From Bromus sterilis (Eukaryota > Streptophyta > Magnoliopsida > Poales > Poaceae): 64,000 nucleotides of DNA. Of the stretch, positions 22,139 through 34,700 are shown piece by piece (the stretch's first letter is position 1; each line of letters opens with the position of its first letter). Both the position numbers and the translations under genes were made by a program. The notes under the pieces were generated by a model that saw only the letters and a program-made list of their open reading frames with translations, made no database searches and had not been told where the DNA came from. The stretch covers positions 274,867,501 through 274,931,500 of the forward strand of contig OX465599.1 of the NCBI GenBank assembly GCA_950022295.1, written 5' to 3'.

Positions 22139-23547
22139 CTATTCGTAGTCAACTCCTTGAATTTGTCGGAAACCTTTTGCGACAAGTCGAGCTTTATAGA
22201 CAGATACGTTTCCGTCTGCGTCAGTCTTTTTCTTGAATATCCATTTATTCTCGACGGCCTTTAGATCCTCGGGAATATCCACCAAAGTCCATACTTTGTT
22301 TGAATACATGGAGTCTATCTCGGATTTCATGGCTTCCAGCCATTTCTCGGACTCGGGTCCCTCCATTGCTTCTTTGTAGTTCGCAGGTTCGTCAGGTTCA
22401 TTTAACATGAATGCATTGACAAGTTGCCCATAAAACTGAGTTTTTACTCGGGCTCTTGATGACCTGCGGGGTACAATAGGATCCTCTTCATCTTGATCAT
22501 GATCATCATGTATGTCACGATCGTTATGAATATCATGATGACCGTTCTCTTCAGCTCCCACTAAGGAAGATGGTTCCAGAACAACTTCCATTGCCATTTC
22601 TTCCACTTGGAGTGATTGGTCAATCATCTCGTTGAGGTCTATTTTCCTCCAACTCAATTCTTTCAAAAGAAACTCTGTCTCAAGAAAGCATCCAGTCTTG
22701 GCGACAAACGTTTTGCCCTCAGACTGGTTGTAGAAGGTGTATCCAACAGTTTCCCTTGGATATCCCACAAAGATGCACTTATCCGCTTTTGATTCGAGTT
22801 TGTCAGGCTGAAATTTCCTACCATACCCAAATTTCAAGTGAGATAACTTTGGTTTCTTGCCATGCCATTCCTCAAATGGTGTTGTCTTTACGGATTTGGA
22901 CGGTGCCCTATGAAGAATGTAAGAGGCAGTTTCTAATGCATACCCCCAGAATGACACAGGTAAGTCGGTATGAGACATCATCGATCGTACGCTATCCAAT
23001 AGAGTTCGATTACGTCGCTCAGAAACACCGTTACATTGAGTTGTTCCTGCCGGCGTAAGTTGTGGTACGATGCCACAAGTCTTAAGATGATCGCCAAACT
23101 CGTGACTTAAATACTCGCCTCCTTGATCGGATCGAAGGTGCTTGATTTTCTTCCCGAGTTGATTATCGACCTCACTCTGAAATTCCTTGAACCTTTCAAA
23201 GGTTTCAGACTTATGTTTCATTAAGTAGATATACCCATGTCTGCTTAAGTCATCTGTGAAGGTCACGAAGTAACGAAGACCATTGCGTGTGGGGACGTTC
23301 ATAGGTCCACATACATCTGAATGTATGATCCCTAACAAGTCTTCCGCACGCTCCATTGTTCCATTGAATGGAGTCCTTGTCATCTTGCCCATAAGGCATG
23401 GTTCACATGTGTCAAGGGATCCAAAATCCAATGACTCCAGAAGTCCATCATCATGAACCTTCTTCATGCGCTTTTCACCAATATGACCACGTCGACAATG
23501 CCACATCGTCATGTGTTCTTCGCCACTAGGTTTTAATCTTTTGGCCT
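22139..23547 (-). pseudogene. Integrase and start of RT of element D
   Basis: The zinc-binding part has WHCRRGHIGEKRM and CEPCLMGKM. The catalytic core has IHSDVCGPM, LRSDQGGEYLS and GVSERRNRT, giving the D, D and E residues. The C-terminal region passes through an Asp/His-rich spacer (near 22480-22560) into the RT start NYKEAMEGPESEKWLEAMKS and KARLVAKGFRQIQGVDYE, where a TAG replaces the next codon. Integrase lying ahead of RT is the copia order. A frameshift near 23606 separates this frame from the protease frame. Confidence 0.92.
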
Positions 23548-24349
23548 CTACGTTATCAATATGAAGTATATCACAATCGAGATTAAGAATGAATAAGCCA
23601 TTTTCCCCGGTGCGTGAACATAAAACACATCATCCTTATAAATCGCACAACCAATTGTATCTGACTTAAAAGAATAGTGGTCTCCCTTCAAGCAAGAACC
23701 ACTAACGATGTTCACACTCAATGCGGGTACATAGTAGCACTTATTCAAAATCAAAACTAATCCCGAAGGGAGACTAAGATACTTCGTGCCGATTGCCACC
23801 ACTTCAATCCGGCATCCATTTCCCACGCGCATCGTCACTTCATCTTTCATCAAGCGTCGCCTATTCCGTTGCCCCTGAGAGGAGATAGAAATATGAGCAA
23901 CAGATCCTGTATCAAATATCCAGGATTTGTTCCCAGCGCTTGTTAAGAAAAGATCAACAACGTGTATATCAAGTATACATTTGTCTCTTCTGACAATCTT
24001 GCCAGCCTTCTTATCCTCTAGGTACTTGGGGCAGTTGCATTTCCAGTGACCATCACCCTTGCAGTAGAAGCACTCAATGTCGGGCTTGGGTCCACGTTTG
24101 GGTGCCTTACGAGGAGTGACAAGTGGCTTGTCACCCTTCTTCGGGCTTCCCTTCTTTCCCTTCTCCTTCTTGCTAGACTTCTTAAATTGAACGGTCTTGT
24201 TGACCATGAATACAACATGCTCCTTCTTGATCTCAACCTCAGCAGTTTTCAGCATGGCGAACAACTCAGAAGGGGTCTTAGTCATCCCCTGCATGTTCTA
24301 GTTCAACACAAAGCCTTTGTAGCTAGGGGGCAGCGACTACAACACCCTA
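23548..24349 (-). pseudogene. Gag C-terminus and protease of element D
   Basis: This is the part of gag on the left of the E insertion. It starts in the conserved SLPPSYKGFVLN region, which here has two stop codons near 24300-24330, and continues MQGMTKTPSELFAMLKTAEV. A Lys-rich tract is followed by a CCHC zinc knuckle, CFYCKGDGHWKCNC, for RNA binding, and then the aspartic protease active site WIFDTGSVAHI. A frameshift near 23606 ends the frame. The N-terminal gag lies at 45400-45885, beyond the inserted element E. Confidence 0.9.
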
Positions 24350-24354
24350 TCAAC

Positions 24355-25856
24355 TGTTGGGAATGTGCCCTAGAGGCAAATAAAATATGTTTTATCGAGC
24401 ATATTCCATTAGTTCATAATACGTTTGATACTATGCTATAACTGTATTAAGCGGAAACATTAATACATGTGTGGTATACAAACAACCAGCTCCCTAGTCA
24501 ACCCTAGTATACTAGTCCATTGGGCGATTGATGATCAAGGTTTCCTGATCATGAGACAATGGCGTCTGTTGACAATGGAGTCATATCATTGGATAATGAT
24601 ATGATGGACATACACCCACCAGAAGTGTTGCGATGTGATCAAGTCACATAGTTCGACATTGCGATAACTATAACGTAGTGACCAGATCCTTTGACCGTAA
24701 TGGTCATACGTAATTGTCATCTATGAGGAGACTTTGATTTGTATCCCGCCGCCTGACTGAAATATGCTGGCCATAACGGTGCACTTTGGGTATTCCGAAA
24801 TAGATGGTTGATGAGTATGCAAATAGATCAAAGCGGGATTTGTCCATCCGTGTGACGGATAGGTACTCTGGGCCAACTCGGTGATGTTACATCATAAAGT
24901 TTGCAAACGTGTGACTAGGTCACGGAGTTGTAATATCACGGGAACGAGTAAACTTGTTTGTTGAGAACGAGGACGAACTAGGTATAGTGGATACCGATGA
25001 TCAAACCTCGGACAAGCAAAGTACCATCCGACAAAGGGAACAGGCACACGGTTAACGGATCCAACAACGATTGAAGTTCATTCGATGGAAGTGCAGGGGC
25101 TATCAAGGATTGTAACCAGGTCCAATTGATTAGTCATTGATCAATGAGATTGTCTCGATCATGTCTGCTATTTCCCGGACCGTAGGGTGTTACACTTAAG
25201 GTTACTCGACGCGGTAAGGATTGATTCGGGATCACCGGAGAAATTGGAGAGAACCCCGGAATTGTTCCGATGAAGGCCGGAAGTTGTTCCGGGTATTTTG
25301 AAAGGTTCAAAATATATTTAATAATGTTTAATATAGGTTTTATTATTTAATTATATGAATTAAATATTAAAATGTATTTAACTATAATAAAAAATTGGAA
25401 GAAAAGGCATATCGGCCTCATAGGGCCCATTAGGGGGAGAGGGAGTCCTCCCCCATGGGCCATGGCGCCATGAAGGGGGCCCACCCCCCCTAGGTCTGCG
25501 CCATTTTCCCTCCCCTTGGGATTAGTCCCACCCCGAAAGTGGAGGGGAGGGTGGCACCCCTCCTTGGCCTATATAAGGAGGGGTAGGGTGCCCTTTTTCT
25601 TCATACAAATTGATTTGAGACAAGTTTCACGAGGTCTTCATCAGCAACGTTCCGACGGGGACGTAATCCCGTCATCGGTCTACAAGGATCGGGTGACTAC
25701 ACCAACCACGTTCTTGCGGGAACGTTTCCCGCTTAACAGACTACATACTGGTATGTGATCTATTTCTGTCTGTTACTTGCATCGCCATAGCATAGGTCTT
25801 GGGTATGGGTCTCGTAGGTTATGAAAAATTTGTGTTTTCTGCCCCGAACCCCAATA
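24355..25856 (+). mobile_element. 5' LTR of element E (copia, 1502 bp)
   Basis: The LTR starts tgttgggaatgtgccctaga at 24355 and ends at ccccaata (25856), where the last CA has become TA. It is flanked on the left by TCAAC (24350-24354), which recurs at 45395-45399 after the 3' LTR. It is related to the D LTR but in the opposite orientation. Unlike the 3' LTR it is full length. Confidence 0.9.
25570..25577 (+). promoter_or_regulatory. TATA box of the element E 5' LTR
   Basis: tatataag within ggcctatataaggagggg, followed by the expected leader. This is the only LTR of E that keeps the promoter, because the 3' LTR lost the region. Confidence 0.65.
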
Positions 25857-26729
25857 GTGCTATCATGAGCAAGGCTATGCGTAGATGTATTGTACGGATA
25901 GAACACATCTAGTATGTGGGCATCAATTCTCCAATTGTTACCCTCTCACGTGTACTCATTTAGCGTTGCGGCAATGTTTGATGAAGCGGCCCCCGACCGA
26001 CCTTACGCGTTTACGCGAGACTGGTTCCACGCTTGACATATGGCTTGTACCATATAAAGTGGCTGGGGGGTGTCTGTCTCTCTGCATTAGCGATGCGAAG
26101 ATGTTTGCAACAGAGGGCCCCGGCAGGGGTGTAATAGAGACAATTGTGGATTGGTGTTGTGGCTTGTTTTCGTAGGATAGAAACGGTTCTTTTCTTGAAA
26201 CCCCTAACAGCCACGTAAAACTTGCAAAAGATAAAGTAGAAAGGCGTTTTCAACTTTAATTTGCATGTCGGGGGGAATCATAGCATGTATGATTTATACT
26301 GTTGCATCCTGTTTTGCTAATATGTTAGATATACGACGGTAGCATAATAGGATGATCCCTCACTAATCCAACAAAGTGTCCTTCCTTCGTGAAGCACCAT
26401 CTGAAAAGTTTTCATTATGGAGGCATCACGTGTCACACGGGTGTCAAACATTTTTACGTTCACAAGAGATGGGTGGAGCAAGCCTAGCATGTCCAGAAAC
26501 ATGGCCTTGCATACGCGGCATATACTCACTAAGGTTATTGTGGCGAGCCTGGCATGTGCATACATGGCCTCGGGACACAAGAGACCGAAAGGTCGAGCAT
26601 GAGTCACATGGATGATGTGATTGGCATGATGGCCTACCTTGAACAACATACTGATGGTCGTGTCACACGGGGGAGGTATATTCTTCAAGGATCGTGTAAT
26701 CACTTAGAACAAACTATGAGGGATGTTTG
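25857..26729 (+). other. Leader of element E with degraded primer site
   Basis: tgctatcatgagc at 25858-25870 is a decayed tRNA-iMet primer site (expected TGGTATCAGAGC). The leader is non-coding and homologous to the D leader on the minus strand at 50229-50557 and 45886-46301. Shared features include 'gcaacagagggcc', 'gctaatatg..agatat.cgacggtagcat' and the 'gcaagcctagcat' words. It is interrupted at 26729/26730 by element G. Confidence 0.8.
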
Positions 26730-29700
26730 TGTAACACTCTCAGTTTCTGTAACAACAATCATCATCACTGTTGACCATCACTGTTTGTTAATCACTGTTA
26801 TCCCCTGTCCTTAATCAAACTTTGCTTCTGCTCTTTTCAAACCATGCTGGTTGGTAATCAAAACCCAAATCCCAATGCATCTTCCTCATCAAGAAACTAA
26901 ACCCTAGTTGGAACTGCTTTGAATAAAAATTAAAACAAAAGTGTTCAAATAAAGTTGTTCCATAAAACCTGAAACCATTTTTGTAAATTGCCTAAAATCA
27001 TTATAATCATGTTGGACCAACTTTGGTAATTTTTGGAGTTATGAAAAATCTCAAACAATTATAACAGTAGCTTACAGGTCCTTTTTAATCATAAAATATT
27101 TAAAAGCAATATCCACTAAGTTTTAAAATGTACCAAACCTTTTGTGTCACCTACATGTGACATACACCTAATTATACAAACCCCCAACACATTTAAATAA
27201 AATGCAGAAGCATTTATTTTAATTGCAGCAGTAAACAAAAGAAATACAGAAAAGAAAAGACAAAGAAAATTGGAAAATCACTAAATATCGCCCTGGGCAA
27301 CGGCCCACCCGGCCCAAATCCCCCTCCCCATCCCATCTTCTACCTGCCCCCGTCCCCTCCCTCCCCTTTTTCCACTGTCGCCGGGGTGGACAGGGCGCAG
27401 AGGCCACTGCCGCCCCCCCCCCCACCTGCCCCCGTACCTGCTCCCTTTCCCCCTCCATGAGGATAAGGTGGAGGTCGAGGCCACCTCCTCCCCCTCCCCT
27501 GGCCACTTCCCCCTCGCGCCTCCCCTCATCCCACTCCTTTGCCCGCGCGCAGCCGTGTGTGGCGCCGTCGTGCGCCATCGCGGCCACCGGCCGTCCTGGC
27601 GACCGCGAGCTTGTCCGGCGGCTTCCCCTTCGTCTTCCGCGCCGACTCCGCCTCGGATTTGAGCCGAGCCACCCCGTGAACGTCGAATCGCATCGTTCCT
27701 CCTCCACGGGCGTTGTTCGTCGCCGGCGCAAATTCGCCATGCTCGCTCCCTCTCCGGCCTCCACGAGCACGCTCCGAGCTCCCTGGTGAGCTCACGCCGC
27801 TTCCCCCCTCCTTAACTATCATTCCGTCCGCCATGGCCCCTCCCCTCCGCGTATCGGGCGTCGCCGTGGTCGCCATGGCCAGGCGCGAGCTCGCCGCGCC
27901 CAGGCTCCCCTGGCCACGCCCACCGCACCCTGGGCGCGCCCCCGACGTACTAGCGCGTACGTGCAAGGCTACACACGCCCCGCCTTGAACCCCCTGTCCT
28001 CGCCGCCGTGCGGGCTCGCCGCCGGTGTGCCCTGCGTGGGCGCTCCCGTGGTCAAGCCAGTGGGGTTGTCCCACTGACTGACGGCCCCGCCTTGTTTAAT
28101 TACTCATAAGCATTAGATTAAAGTTAACACCCCTGTTAAACAAACTATGTCAATGACACATGGGCCCCATACCCCCTAATTACTTGTGAATTAAAATGAC
28201 CAGAGAAAACCCCCTTAGGAGACTTACATGTGGGGCCCCAGGCGTTTATCTGTTATTTAAATTGGATGTTAGCACATGTGTCCCTTACTGGTCGACCCCC
28301 CCCCCCTTTTTTATTAAAGTACAAAAATAATAATATAATGCAGTTATTAAAATGAGTCAATGACATGTGGCCCCACTGCTATTTAAGTTAAATAAAATGT
28401 TTTATAAATAATATGAGGCTGACATGTGGGACCCACTGGTCAGTTGACCAGTCAACCTTATAGGTGGGTCCCCTCTGTCAGGTTTGATCAGTCAACTCTC
28501 TGTGGATAATGTTGCATTTTATTAATAAATTAAATTCAGAAAATCTTTTAAAAATGATTAAAACTTTGAATTTGAATATCTTTTAAACCGTAAGTCAGAT
28601 TCAAAAACTTTATACATCAAAATTGATAAGAAAAATATAACGAATACGGATTGTTTATCTGTATGTCTACCACACCCCCCTAACGCACCGAACATCGAAC
28701 CGCCCCCCTCCGGACCGCTTGTCCGATAAATTGTCCGGTACTGCTAGAGTACCCGGATGAATTTATTTCGAACACGAAAGTTGTTCGGAATAGATCAACT
28801 AACCCGGATACACCATCCACACATGTGTCGGATGTCCACGAAACCTCCGGCATGATATCTCCCCCTCCAGAAACCCTGTCCGGTAATCATCCGGAGTCGG
28901 TAGTTCATCCTCAGATGAATTTCCGTTCCGAGCCATGTGCATTGCACTGCGTTAGAACACCGTTAACATTTCATCTGTCATGTCATGCAATTGTTTGTAT
29001 ATTATTTTTGTGTATTTACTGTTTCTTCCCCCCCTTAATCTCCGGTAGACCCCGCTGCTGCCGTCGACTACACCGCCGCTGGGTACGACTACTTCGTCGA
29101 CGACCCTACTGCTACCGTCGAGCTTCCAGGCAAGCAGAGCCATTCTCTTCCCCAGATATCACCTACCTTTCCGTACTTTCTTGCACTAGGCATTGTTACT
29201 GCTGCTGCTACGATTACAATCCTATTCAATTGCATAGCCTGATTTTGTCGCCCCTTGATGTACCTTTCTTATCCTATGCTGCCTGTTAGAATTATGCATA
29301 TATTCAGCAGTGAGCCCTACGCATTGTTAGCTAGGACTAGATAACGGGACGTGATCACTCAGGGGAGTGAACACGGATACAATATATACAACTGCACAGT
29401 TACGGTACAAAGCAGACACCGCCAAAGGCCCCTATCTGGGTTATGCCTAGTCACCTCAAGTGTGAGCTATCAAGGAGTAATCCTTGTACTCCTCTCGAGG
29501 CTGACTTTGTCTTACCGCCATAGGGTCCTGAACAGCGATTGTCCTTCAGGTGAGAAGTCGGGCGACCCAACGGTGCCCGCGAGAGGTATTGCGACGGGAC
29601 GACAGGGAGGGTACGACCAGTGTACCGGTGTGCTTGGCCCCTGATCGTTGGCCGCGAGAGTTACCAAACTACAAAAGTCAAGGTCCTCCAGGAGCACACG

Positions 29701-31101
29701 CGAGACAAGGTAAGGAGACGGTTCACCTTGTTGGTAACCGCAGTGACTTGGTGGGACGACGGGGCAGGCACCGATGTACTGGTGGTCCTGGCTACTATCG
29801 TTGTCCGCGGGGCAGTTAAGTCGAGGCAACGACAACGTTTGTCACGCAGGTTAATTAAAATGCTAAATGGTTCAGTGGATGTCTTGAGTTGGCTATATGC
29901 CATGTCCGCACTACCTACCCGTGGGAATTATGAGTTATGGGCTCCTCTGCTTCGTAGTGTCGTCCGAGGACTCTTCAGACGTCACCAGTACTGCGGGCTG
30001 ATTGCCGGGAAGTGTTGTTGTCTTATTTGCTCGCGCGGTGATGTCTTATTTGGATTTGCTTCAACTTCACCGGACAGCCACGCACCATGCAGGAGTACGT
30101 TCGGGTTGGGGTCCAAGGCCCGGCGTACTTAGGATTTAGACCGGCGGATGGCCTCTCTGTTGAGTTTGAAAGATGGGCTATGAAGTGTCGGATAGTCTCG
30201 GTGGAGCGTTCCCTAACAAGGTTCCCGCCACCCTGGAGATCCGTGCGTGTAGCGTAACACAAGTGCACCCCTGCAGGGAAGATTAATCTATTTGAATAGC
30301 CGTGTCCACGGTAACAGGACGCTTTATGCTGAAGCTGGATCTTACCACTAGAAACTATTATTATTAAACTGTATGGTTCCGGGTTTTCTTCCTCGCGGGG
30401 ATGTCGAGGAGGTGAACTCAGAGGCATTGTTAATTATTACAACTTATTATTATACAATGCTGCAGCAACTTCTGCTGCATTGTTACTTTATGCTTTATAT
30501 AAACTGTTGGCTGATTCTTACCTCATGCTGCAAGACATCGTCGGAAGATGCTAGTTTTCGTTAGGCCTAGCTTCTTACCCTTGCTCTGGATTTTTGTCTT
30601 TCAGTCCACTATATACAGCCTCTTCTTTCCGTTGATACAATGCATAATGCTTAGTAGCGGACGTAAGACTCGCGGGTATGCTAGATACTCACCTTTTCTT
30701 TATTTCCCGTTTTTCGCATTGCCTGATCGGCCGCTGCAGCCGACATTGGAGCCCAGGAGCAGGAGTACCCCGGAGGCGCCTACTACGACGTCGAGTTCCC
30801 CGTTGACAAGGAGTAGTTCGGTGGATCCCATGCAGGAGGCCTCGCCTTTTCGATCTGTATCTCTGATTTGATTTGTGCTAGCCTTCTTAAGGCAAAACTT
30901 GACTAACTATGTCTGTACTCAGATATTATGGCTGGTATGACTTATGTATTCGGGTCCGCGTGACCCCCTCTATTGTAACATATTTGTTTATCCTTTTGTG
31001 TTTAGTGTTGTGCTGTGATATTATCACCGTGGCACCCTAATCTCAGCCGTGTACCCTGCGTGTATGATTACTGTACACGGATTGATTTTGGGGGCGTCAC
31101 A
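26730..31101 (+). mobile_element. 5' LTR of element G (4372 bp)
   Basis: The LTR begins tgtaacactctcagtttctg and ends gggggcgtcaca. A GC-rich block at about 27290-28080 holds long chance frames on both strands that are repeated in the 3' LTR and are not genes. A conserved block, gtgcacccctgcaggg to gccgtgtccacggt (30263-30312), is shared with the solo LTR H. The LTR differs from its partner only by scattered substitutions and small indels. Confidence 0.95.
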
Positions 31102-31756
31102 AGTTGGTATTAGAGCCGACTGCCTGTAGGAAGCCACCCCACCACTACTTGGTCGAAGTTGAGTCTAGACTTTGAAAAACTATTTTGCTAACTTAATATT
31201 TGGCTTACGGGCCCACATCGATGTCACTACGTGTGATATCTATGGTATTAGGATCCTTTTCTCCTTACCTATGCTCTGGGAATCTGCTCTCTTATCCTTG
31301 CTGGTAAGTTTTACAAAATTGGACATTAGGATCACGTTCTCTTGATTCCACCCGGCGTTTTTTGTGCTTCCCTCATTGATTGAGTCGTGTCGCAGGAGTC
31401 ATACCCCATGTCCCGGACCGCGGATCCTATTCTCATTCTGGGAAGGCCGCGCGTTCTCTGGCATTAACTCCTGTGGCCAACAGTTTTCTTGCGGCGTGAT
31501 TGACATAGTGGAATCTATGTCGCGTCGTGTAATCCTTACCGCGGTCTGCGCGCCGCCTAGTGAGTCCTTTTTCCTTAATTTCTACGACGTTACGCTGCCC
31601 GATTTTCGATTGACTCTGTGTGTGAATGTGTATGTCTTATATGACTACTCCTATATATATCTGCGCCTCCTTTTTGTTGTCGTTTTTACTTCAGGCTTGA
31701 TTCCGGTATCTCGTTAAATTTTCATCGCTGAAATACCCCTGTTAAATTCTAGCAGG
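31102..31756 (+). other. Primer site and leader of element G
   Basis: tggtattagagc at 31105-31116 is a tRNA-iMet primer site with one change. The remaining 640 bases to the gag start codon at 31757 form an untranslated leader with no ORF I can support. Confidence 0.85.
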
Positions 31757-34700
31757 ATGGCTGGTAGTGGTGGTCGTGGTCGTGGTCGTGGTGCCAACGA
31801 CCCACCTCCGCCGCCGGATTACATGGCCGCGATGATGCAGCAGTTCGAGATGAACCGTCAGTTCATGCAGAATATCATGCCTCAGTTCCCCCAGCCGAAT
31901 CAGAATGGGCACCACCATCAGCATGCCACCGTGACTTTGGACGACTTCACCCGCCTCAACCCCACTATGTTCCGCAACACTTTTCAACCGTTGGATGCTG
32001 ATGACTGGCTTCGCGACATCACTCACGAGCTGGAGTCCGCTAATGTCGATCCAGCCGACTATGTGAACTTTTCGTCTTATCATCTGAAAAGCGCCGCTGC
32101 TCAGTGGTGGAGCACCCACAAGCGTTCTCTGCCAGCTGAAGAAGTCATCACTTGGGATGAATTTCAGTCTGCCTTCCGCGCCCGCTAGATTCCTCAGGGG
32201 ATCATGGACCATAAGGCGGAAGAATTCCGTAACCTCACTCAGGACGACATGACTGTTGAAGCCTATCAGCGCGAGTTCCTCAACCTCTCTCGCTATGCGG
32301 AAGGAGAGATCACCACTGATGCTCGCAGGCAGCAGAAGTTCCGTCGTGGCCTCAACCCAGACCTCAGGCTCGCTCTTGCCGTTCATGATTTCGCCAACTT
32401 CGCCACCATGGTGAACAAGGCTATCACCGTCGAGACTGCCCAGATGGAGCACAAGAACTCTCTGAAGCGTTATCGTGATGTTGGCTCATCTTCGGGCGCA
32501 ACGCAGAAGCGTCGTATCTGGCTCCCTACCAGTGTGACCCATTCAGCTGTCCCTGCTCCAAGGCCGTCTTATGCTGCACCCCGTCTGCCTCCGCCACCGC
32601 AGTTGCCAAGAGCTCTGCCTGCACCACCCAATGCTACACCCCTTCGTCCTCATGATGGATTATTCTTCACGTGCCGCCAACCTGGGCATTTTTCCAGAGA
32701 GTGCCCCCAGAAACAGAAGCAACTGGTAGTTCACCCCGCTGGCCGCGGAAATGGTCATGGAAACAACAGGACCCCCAACTATAATACTGGGTCTACTGCT
32801 TATGTTCGTGGACATGCTAACAACATCAATGTTGAAGAAGCTCAGGAACAACCCGCTACCGTGATGGGTACCCTTCTCGTTAATTCCGTACCTGCTACTG
32901 TTTTATTTGATACAGGAGCATCGCATTCATTCTTGTCGGAAGCATTTGCATTGTCGCATAACTTCACGCTAGAAAAGATGAACCCACCGATGGTTGTTCG
33001 CACCCCGATAGGCCAATGGCAAACCACCAAGATAGTGCCCGGAACCATTGTTGAAATTGAAGGGATTGAATTCCTTGCTTGCCCCATCGTCCTGAAGTCT
33101 TCCACCATAGACCTCATTCTGGGAATGGACTGGTTGAAATTTCACGATGCCGCGCTTTATTGTGGCACCAAGTCTGTCCAACTTTTTCACCCCTCTGGTG
33201 AGATTGTTAACCACACCACCCGAGTTACCCGTAATGCTGAAACACAGATATTTATGATGAATGCTTTGAATGTCGCCCCCCTCGAAGGCATCGAGAACTT
33301 TCCAGTCGTTCGCGATTTTCCCGACGTCTTCCCAGAAGAACTGCCGGGAATACCCTCGATCAGAGAAGTCGAATTTGTCATCGACTTGAAGCCCGTCACC
33401 ACCCCTATTACCAAGCGTCCTTACAAGATGCCGCCACATGAACTCCTTGAACTTAAGGAGGAAATCGATAAGGCACTTCAGAAAGAATTCATTCGCCCCA
33501 GTTCCTCAGCTTGGGGAGCACCTTCGCTCTTTGTCAAGAAGAGCGATGGGACAAACCGATTGGTCCAAGAGTATCGGCCCATTAACCAAGCCACCATCCA
33601 GAACAAATACCCACTTCCCCGGATCAACGATCTGTATGATCAACTTTCCGGATCCAAGGTGTTTTCTAAACTCAACTTGAGGTTGGGTTATCACCAAATC
33701 CGAGTCCGTGATGAGGACATTCCAAAGACTGCCTTCATTACTCGCTATGGTTCATACGAGTACACTGTCATGTCCTTTGGCTTAACCAATGCTCCAGCCA
33801 CCTTCTCCAGATTGATGAATTATATTTTCATGAAGTACCTCGACCAGTTCTTCGTGGTTTATCTGGATGATATATTGATATATTCCAAGAATGAAGAAGA
33901 ACATGCAGAACATCTTCGTCTTATACTGGAGAAGCTTCGAGAACACAAACTCTACGCTAAGTATTCTAAGTGTGAGTTCTGGCTTCCCGAAGTGACCTAC
34001 CTTGGACATGTGATTTCCAAGGATGGCACTGCCGTCACCCCAGAACGTATCCAGGCTATTCTTGACTGGACTCCTCCCAAGACCGTCAAGCAAGTCCGCA
34101 GTTTCCTCGGGCTCGCTAGCTATTGCCGCCGTTTTGTCGAGAATTTCTCCAAGATTGCCAGGCCTCTGACTAATCTGCTTCACAAAGGCGTCAAGGTTGA
34201 GTGGACAGATAAATGTCAAGAAAGTTTCCAAGCGCTCAAGGACAAGCTAACTTCTCCCCCGGTGCTCGCTCCCCCTGATACTCAGAAGGACTTCGTGATA
34301 TATTGCGATGCGTCTCGTCAAGGATTAGGCTGTATCCTAATGCAAGAGCGCAAAGTGATTGCTTGTGGCTCTCGTCAGTTGCGTGCTCACGAAGACAAAT
34401 ATCCAACACATGACCTCGAATTGGCAGCAGTAATTTATGCATTGAAGCTGTGGCGACATTACCTCGTCGGTAATCGTTGCGAGGTCTACACCGACCACCA
34501 AAGTCTGAAGTACCTGTTTACTCAGCCAGACCTGAATCTTCGTCAACAACGATGGCTCGAGACAATAGCCGACTTCAACATGGATATTTCGTATACCCCT
34601 GGCAAGGCTAATGTGATGGCCGATGCCTTGAGCCGCAAAGCTTACTGTTCTGAACTTGAGGTTCAGGTGCAGAAACCACTTCTCTATGAAGAGTTTCTCA

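Noticed and set aside
27219..28074. Long overlapping frames on both strands (up to 183 codons) in a GC-rich block
   Set aside because: They lie in the 5' LTR of element G, recur at 36737-37596 in the 3' LTR, run on both strands at once, and are rich in low-complexity Arg/Gly/Pro. They are chance frames of a GC-rich leader.
31742..32452. 236-codon minus-strand frame
   Set aside because: It is a shadow of the gag frame of element G, which has a start, domains and conserved motifs on the plus strand.
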